From an uncultured Oscillospiraceae bacterium (GTDB lineage Bacteria; Bacillota; Clostridia; Oscillospirales; Acutalibacteraceae), in contig CAJJNV010000006.1 of NCBI GenBank assembly GCA_905193225.1, forward strand, positions 1 to 64,000: a stretch of DNA of 64,000 nucleotides, written 5' to 3'. The translations under genes were made by a program, and so were the position numbers. Shown here piece by piece: positions 63,501-64,000 of this stretch (positions are counted from its first letter, which is position 1; each line of letters starts with the position of its first letter). The notes below the pieces were generated by a model. The model was not told the DNA's origin. It saw only the letters and a program-made list of their open reading frames with translations, and did no database searches.

Positions 63501-64000
63501 TAGTTTGTCCCTCCTTGCTTTTCAATTGCGCCAAATTTGCAAAGCTGAGAACATACATCGCAGCCTACGCAAAGGGTCTCGTCGATGTGCGCCTTGCGGT
63601 TTTTAATGCTGATGGAGGGGCATCCTATGGCCATACAGGCCTTGCAGCCCTTGCACTTGTCTTCGTTTACCTTAAGGGGCGGGAAGTGCTTGACATATTT
63701 AAGCAGAGCACAGGGTCGGCGGCTGATTACCAGCGACGGCTCGTCCTTTTCAAGCTCCTCGGCAATGACCTTTTTGCTGTTTTCAAGGTCGTTGGGATCG
63801 ATTACCCTGACGCTTTCTATTCCCACGGCCTTTGCAAGAGCTTCAAGGTTTACCGCAACGGTGGGATCGCCCTTAATGGTTTTGCCGGTGGTGGGATTTT
63901 GCTGGTGTCCGGTCATGCCCGTTATGCTGTTGTCGAGAATAATGACGGTGGAAATGCCCTTGTTGTATGCGATGTTTATAAGACCGGTAACGCCCGAATG
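63500..64000 (-). CDS. iorA: Indolepyruvate:ferredoxin oxidoreductase, alpha subunit, N-terminus beyond the window
   Basis: About 166 C-terminal residues; the frame is open to the window edge, where it reads HSGVTGLINIAYNKG, then TVIILDNSITGMTGHQQNP, the thiamine-diphosphate domain. The ATG at 63916 is internal, not a start. The C-terminus carries two 4Fe-4S motifs, CKGCKACMAIGCP and CVGCDVCSQLCK. Full IorA is about 600 residues. First visible gene of the iorA-iorB-paaK-ACT operon. Confidence 0.94.
   Translation of the reverse strand, partial: HSGVTGLINIAYNKGISTVIILDNSITGMTGHQQNPTTGKTIKGDPTVAVNLEALAKAVGIESVRVIDPNDLENSKKVIAEELEKDEPSLVISRRPCALLKYVKHFPPLKVNEDKCKGCKACMAIGCPSISIKNRKAHIDETLCVGCDVCSQLCKFGAIEKQGGTN

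Overview
The window reads as chromosomal DNA from an anaerobic, spore-forming member of the Clostridia, most like the Ruminococcaceae/Oscillospiraceae group. The reasons are a bacterial V-type ATPase operon, a SpoVM-like peptide, a SpoIIQ-like M23 protein, a dockerin-bearing BspA-type leucine-rich-repeat surface protein, an indolepyruvate:ferredoxin oxidoreductase cluster, strong AGGAGG ribosome sites and an FMN riboswitch ahead of ribU. The genus assignment is inference; no rRNA gene is present to test it.

Layout. 1-0.9 kb: the 3' end of an RlmD/RumA-type 23S rRNA uracil methyltransferase. 1.8-10.7 kb: a complete nine-gene V-ATPase operon in the Enterococcus hirae order (H-like stalk, I, K, E, C, F, A, B, D), whose rotor subunit keeps the Na+ ligands. 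10.9-11.15 kb, minus strand: two very short genes, a 50-residue membrane protein and a SpoVM-like peptide. 12.1-24.7 kb: rpoB-rpoC, then rpsL, rpsG, fusA and tuf. 24.75-28.9 kb: FMN riboswitch-ribU, purB and purA. 29-33.7 kb, minus strand: ABC-F ATPase, MreB-family protein and a secreted GHL10-type protein. 33.8-34.35 kb: a DUF1294 membrane-protein gene broken by a 275-bp miniature transposable element. 34.66-43.4 kb: def-fmt-yugP-rsmB-rlmN-prpC-prkC-rsgA, the widespread Firmicutes translation/signalling cluster. 43.75-46.8 kb: nitroreductase (minus), then ylxM-ffh and rpsP-khpA. 47.2-49.3 kb: the LRR-dockerin protein. 49.5-58.99 kb, mostly minus: mutarotase-like protein, recG, a second copy of the miniature element, tatD, CofE-like ligase, NUDIX hydrolase, a catalytically dead-looking M14 peptidase homologue (plus), a lipoprotein and pncB. 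59.5-60.8 kb: an XRE-type regulator and the M23 protein. 61.2-64 kb, minus: ACT-domain protein, phenylacetate-CoA ligase, iorB and the C-terminal part of iorA, running off the window.

Most genes are housekeeping. The interest lies between them. (i) A 275-bp MITE with about 27-bp terminal inverted repeats and a TA target duplication is present in two near-identical copies in opposite orientation; removing one copy restores the DUF1294 reading frame exactly. (ii) Three 171-174-bp intergenic elements with imperfect GCGGCC-ended inverted repeats form a second, older family. (iii) A third, decayed repeat family of about 100 bp carries the motif GTGCATTGACGG. (iv) Small genes and RNA structures are easily missed: the SpoVM-like peptide, a promoter-terminator pair upstream of the V-ATPase genes, and a terminator-like hairpin that swallows the ribosome site of the M23 gene. 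I saw no tRNA, rRNA, CRISPR array, prophage or complete insertion sequence.
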